From Candidatus Bathyarchaeota archaeon (GTDB lineage: Archaea; Thermoproteota; Bathyarchaeia; Bathyarchaeales; Bathycorpusculaceae), in contig JAOZHZ010000004.1 in the NCBI GenBank assembly GCA_026014615.1, forward strand, positions 310,001 through 374,000: a DNA stretch of 64,000 bases, given 5' to 3'. Below the pieces are notes generated by a model. It was given only the letters and a program-made list of their open reading frames with translations. It was not told where the DNA came from and ran no database searches. The translations under genes were made by a program, and so were the position numbers. Of the stretch, positions 61,559 to 64,000 are shown in pieces; position 1 is the stretch's first letter; every line of letters starts with the position of its first letter.

Positions 61559-62848
61559 GTGAACCCCCTTAAGGACCCCTTAGAGAACCGGAACGGACAA
61601 CTCTTCATCGACGGCGTCTCAGCCCAAACCCTCGTAGCCAAATTCGACACGCCTCTGTACGTGATTAGCGAACGCAGAATCCGAAACAACTACCAACGCC
61701 TACAGCAAGCGCTTTCTCGGAATTACGGAAAGATCAAGATTTTCTACGCCATGAAGGCAAATTCGAACCTTGCCGTGCTGAAGATTCTAGAGTCAGAAGG
61801 CGCTAACGTGGACGCTGTTAGCCCAGGCGAGGTCGCCACCGCACTGAAAAGCGGGTTTTCTGCTGACCGCATATTGTTCACCGGTACAAGCGTGCGGACG
61901 GACGAGCTCAAGTTTCTGGTGGACTCAGGCGTAACCATAAACGTGGATTCACAATCCCAGTTGGAGAGGCTCCTAAAAATCACCGTGCCCAAGACCCTAT
62001 CTGTTAGGGTTAACCCTGAAGTAGGTGCAGGGCACCATGAGCACTGCATCACGGCGGGGAAGCAGTCAAAGTTCGGCATCTGGGAACAAGACGCCGTGAA
62101 GGCTTACGAGACCGCAAAGAAGGCAGGCGTCCAACATTTCGGCATTCATATGCACATTGGCTCAGGCATCCTAGACGCAGAGCCGTTCCTGATGGCTTTG
62201 GAAAAGTTTCTCTCGGTTGCCAAGCTGGTTCACGATCAGGCAGGCGTAGATTTTGACTTCATCGACGTAGGAGGCGGATTAGGCATACCCTACAAGCCCG
62301 AAGAGAAACCGTTGGACGTGCAGTACTTCTCCGACAAGGTTCTCTCGCTGTTCAAGGCAAAGACGCGTGAGTATGGGCTGGGGGAGCCGTTTCTGCATGT
62401 TGAGCCAGGCAGGTATCTTGTCGCGGACGCATGCGTACTTTTAACGGCAGTCAACACGGTGAAGGTGACGCCTTTCCGCAAGTTCGCGTGCGTAGACGCA
62501 GGCTTTAACACGCTGGTGCGTCCCGCTATGTACGGCAGCTACCACCACATCCTCGCAGCCAACAAGCTCAACGCGCCAGCGGAAGAAACCTATGACGTTG
62601 CGGGACCCATATGCGAGTCAGGCGACCTGTTAGCAAAAGACAGAAAACTGCCTAAGCTGGAGGAAGGCGACCTGTTAGCGGTCCTCAACGCTGGTGCATA
62701 CGGTTTTAGCATGAGTAGCCCTTATAACACACGTTCAAGAGCAGCCGAAGTCATGGTCAAAGAAGGCAAGTTCGGACTAGTTCGGGAACGGGAACGGCTT
62801 GAGGATTTGCTACGTGGACAAACCGAAACGGTGGAGTGGATGCAATGA
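61559..62848 (+). CDS. lysA: diaminopimelate decarboxylase
   Basis: 429 residues, fold type III PLP enzyme. PLP lysine in FYAMKANSNLAVLK, phosphate-binding Gly-rich FIDVGGGLGIPY, and active-site CESGDLLAKDR with GAYGFSMSSPYNTRSR. It makes lysine from meso-diaminopimelate. GTG start with GGTGAG upstream; a nearby ATG is in a different frame and closes at once. The stop overlaps the dapF start. Confidence 0.94.
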   Translation: MNPLKDPLENRNGQLFIDGVSAQTLVAKFDTPLYVISERRIRNNYQRLQQALSRNYGKIKIFYAMKANSNLAVLKILESEGANVDAVSPGEVATALKSGFSADRILFTGTSVRTDELKFLVDSGVTINVDSQSQLERLLKITVPKTLSVRVNPEVGAGHHEHCITAGKQSKFGIWEQDAVKAYETAKKAGVQHFGIHMHIGSGILDAEPFLMALEKFLSVAKLVHDQAGVDFDFIDVGGGLGIPYKPEEKPLDVQYFSDKVLSLFKAKTREYGLGEPFLHVEPGRYLVADACVLLTAVNTVKVTPFRKFACVDAGFNTLVRPAMYGSYHHILAANKLNAPAEETYDVAGPICESGDLLAKDRKLPKLEEGDLLAVLNAGAYGFSMSSPYNTRSRAAEVMVKEGKFGLVRERERLEDLLRGQTETVEWMQ

Positions 62849-63669
62849 ATTTTTGGAAGATGCATGGGTTAGGCAACGACTACGTGGTCATCGATAACCG
62901 CGACGGAAAAATCGTCGACCAAGAGTTGTCCGCGTTGGCGAAGCGGCTTTGTGAGCGCAGGTTTAACGTGGGCGCCGATGGACTCCTGCTGGTTTGTGGT
63001 TCTGAGGTGGCGGATGTGAAGATGCGGATTTTCAACGCGGACGGTAGCGAGGCAGAAATGTGTGGTAACGGTGTGCGGTGCTTTGCCAAGTACTGCTTCG
63101 AGAAGGGTATTGTCGAAAAATCCGAGTTCAACGTGGAAACCTTAGCTGGTGTCAAGCCTGTTTGGTTAACTGTTGAGGGCAAGGAGGTTAAGCTGATTAA
63201 GGTGGATATGGACGCGCCAAATTGGGAGCGGAAAGCTTTGCCGATGGTTGGCGAGGGCACCTGCATAGACGAGAATCTGCAAGTCAACGACGAATCCTAC
63301 AAGGTAACATGCTTGTCCATGGGGAACCCTCACTGTGTCATATTCGTAGACAACGTAGGCGAGTTCCCAGTTGAATATATCGGACCCGTAATAGAAAAAC
63401 ACCAAACCTTTCCGAACCGTACCAACGTGGGCTTTGTCCAAGTCCTCGGCAAAGGCGAATTGAAGGTGCGTGTTTGGGAGCGTGGTTGCGGTGAAACCCT
63501 TGCGTGCGGCACAGGAACGTGCGCGGCTGTTGCTGCAGCGAACCGTCTGGGAAAGGTAGGCAACAAGGTTAGGGTTCACGTGTTGGGCGGGGACTTGCAG
63601 GTAGAAGTCGGCAAAACCTTGTTCTTGAGTGGACCAGCGGAGAAGGTTTTTGAAGGAATACTGTTTTAA
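62845..63669 (+). CDS. dapF: diaminopimelate epimerase
   Basis: About 274 residues from ATG 62845, which overlaps the lysA stop (ATGA); the track starts three codons earlier. The two catalytic cysteines are present: AEMCGNGVRCFAKY and ACGTGTCAAVAAAN. It converts LL- to meso-diaminopimelate, the substrate of LysA. N-terminus FWKMHGLGNDYVVIDNRDG is typical. Confidence 0.94.
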   Translation: MNFWKMHGLGNDYVVIDNRDGKIVDQELSALAKRLCERRFNVGADGLLLVCGSEVADVKMRIFNADGSEAEMCGNGVRCFAKYCFEKGIVEKSEFNVETLAGVKPVWLTVEGKEVKLIKVDMDAPNWERKALPMVGEGTCIDENLQVNDESYKVTCLSMGNPHCVIFVDNVGEFPVEYIGPVIEKHQTFPNRTNVGFVQVLGKGELKVRVWERGCGETLACGTGTCAAVAAANRLGKVGNKVRVHVLGGDLQVEVGKTLFLSGPAEKVFEGILF

Positions 63670-63687
63670 ACAGAGGCGTGACTGAAG

Positions 63688-64000
63688 ATGAATGTAGAGT
63701 TTGCTGAAAGAATTAAGCGGCTTCCGCCTTACTTGTTTGCGGAGATTGAGAAGCAGATAAAGGACAAGAAAGCCGCAGGTGTCGACCTTATTTCTCTGAG
63801 TATAGGTGACCCTGACTTGCCGCCTCCGCAGGTGGTTATTGACGTGTTGCGGGAAGAGGCGACGAACCTTAAGAATCACAATTATAGTTTCAGCCAAGGC
63901 GAACCTGACTTCCGCGCCGCAGTGACGGAGTGGTACAAGAAACGCTTCGGCGTAGACGTCGCGGCGGACCAAGTAGTTGCGTTGTTAGGCAGCAAAGAAG
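63688..64000 (+). CDS. dapL: LL-diaminopimelate aminotransferase, 5' part
   Basis: ATG 63688 opens a frame that runs off the right edge and so is absent from the ORF track. The first 104 residues (RIKRLPPYLFAEIEKQIKDK, ISLSIGDPDLPPP, NYSFSQGEPDFRAAVTEWY) match class I/II aminotransferases of the DapL type. DapL makes LL-diaminopimelate directly from tetrahydrodipicolinate, so dapD/C/E are not needed. That agrees with their absence between dapB and lysA. The PLP lysine would lie beyond the edge. Confidence 0.87.
   Translation, partial: MNVEFAERIKRLPPYLFAEIEKQIKDKKAAGVDLISLSIGDPDLPPPQVVIDVLREEATNLKNHNYSFSQGEPDFRAAVTEWYKKRFGVDVAADQVVALLGSKE

Noticed and set aside
1-64000. tRNA, rRNA and CRISPR arrays
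   Set aside because: I scanned the gaps for T-loop sequences (GTTCRANYC) on both strands and for regularly spaced repeats and saw none. A covariance-model search would be decisive.
1-64000. General reassignment of TAG to pyrrolysine
   Set aside because: At least twelve genes here, including ribosomal protein genes, end in TAG, and reading through most of them would give long extensions into neighbouring genes. Only site-specific read-through remains possible.

Overview
The window reads as a stretch of archaeal chromosome, most probably from the Bathyarchaeia or a close relative in the wider Thermoproteota. That call rests on archaeal ribosomal and RNA polymerase genes (rps13, rps4, rps11, rpoD with two iron-sulfur clusters, rpl18e, rpl13, rps9, rpoN, rps2, eno), archaeal release factor aRF1, a eukaryotic-type topoisomerase IB, the tetrahydromethanopterin formyltransferase Ftr, TATA-type promoters, and secreted beta-propeller proteins with a C-terminal membrane anchor. 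The exact taxon is an inference; no rRNA or tRNA gene was seen.

Layout. 1-8.3 kb is accessory: a zinc-ribbon protein, a SWIM/DDE transposase, a STAS-like plus histidine-kinase-like ATPase pair, an AlbA_2 (Schlafen-type) protein, and a compact operon of two or three small proteins, a terminase-like ATPase/nuclease and a COG2401 ABC-ATPase/acetyltransferase fusion. 8.4-14.1 kb holds a DEAD-box helicase, a YHS protein, a serine-type operon (class V aminotransferase, SerA, DUF1015) and a winged-helix regulator. 14.6-18.5 kb is the leftward ribosomal/RNA polymerase operon. 19-22.5 kb holds a Thr-Pro-rich surface protein, a TIR-like protein with a zinc ribbon, a terpene-cyclase-like toroid protein and a DUF3795 protein. 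22.5-27.7 kb is a five-gene archaeal glutamate synthase operon, divergent from a PhoU-type regulator. 29.5-34.7 kb holds a sugar-phosphate isomerase-like protein, MEMO/AmmeB (interrupted), rps2, enolase and an M42 peptidase.

34.8-39.3 kb is the most unusual part. A helix-turn-helix regulator with a perfect inverted repeat next to its promoter is followed by ten tightly packed small membrane-protein genes. Nine of them begin with the same N-terminal motif, R-I-R-G-W-L/I-P-K-E, attached to different sets of 2 to 4 membrane helices. I do not recognise this as a described system.

39.4-64 kb holds a large secreted PQQ-type propeller protein, a TIM-barrel-like protein, a cation P-type ATPase, a CobN-like chelatase (interrupted by an in-frame TAG) with a doubled BtuF-like binding protein, a metallopeptidase, topoisomerase IB (interrupted by an in-frame TGA), a DUF167 protein, aRF1, Ftr, and a lysine operon by the DapL route (dapA-dapB-asd-lysA-dapF-dapL) that runs off the right edge.

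A recurring oddity is that conserved genes carry what look like single-base problems: in-frame stops in cobN, MEMO and topoisomerase IB, and no normal start codon in dapB and the DEAD-box helicase, where an ACG stands at the expected place. Sequence error, gene decay and unusual decoding are all possible; TAG is clearly also a normal stop here.
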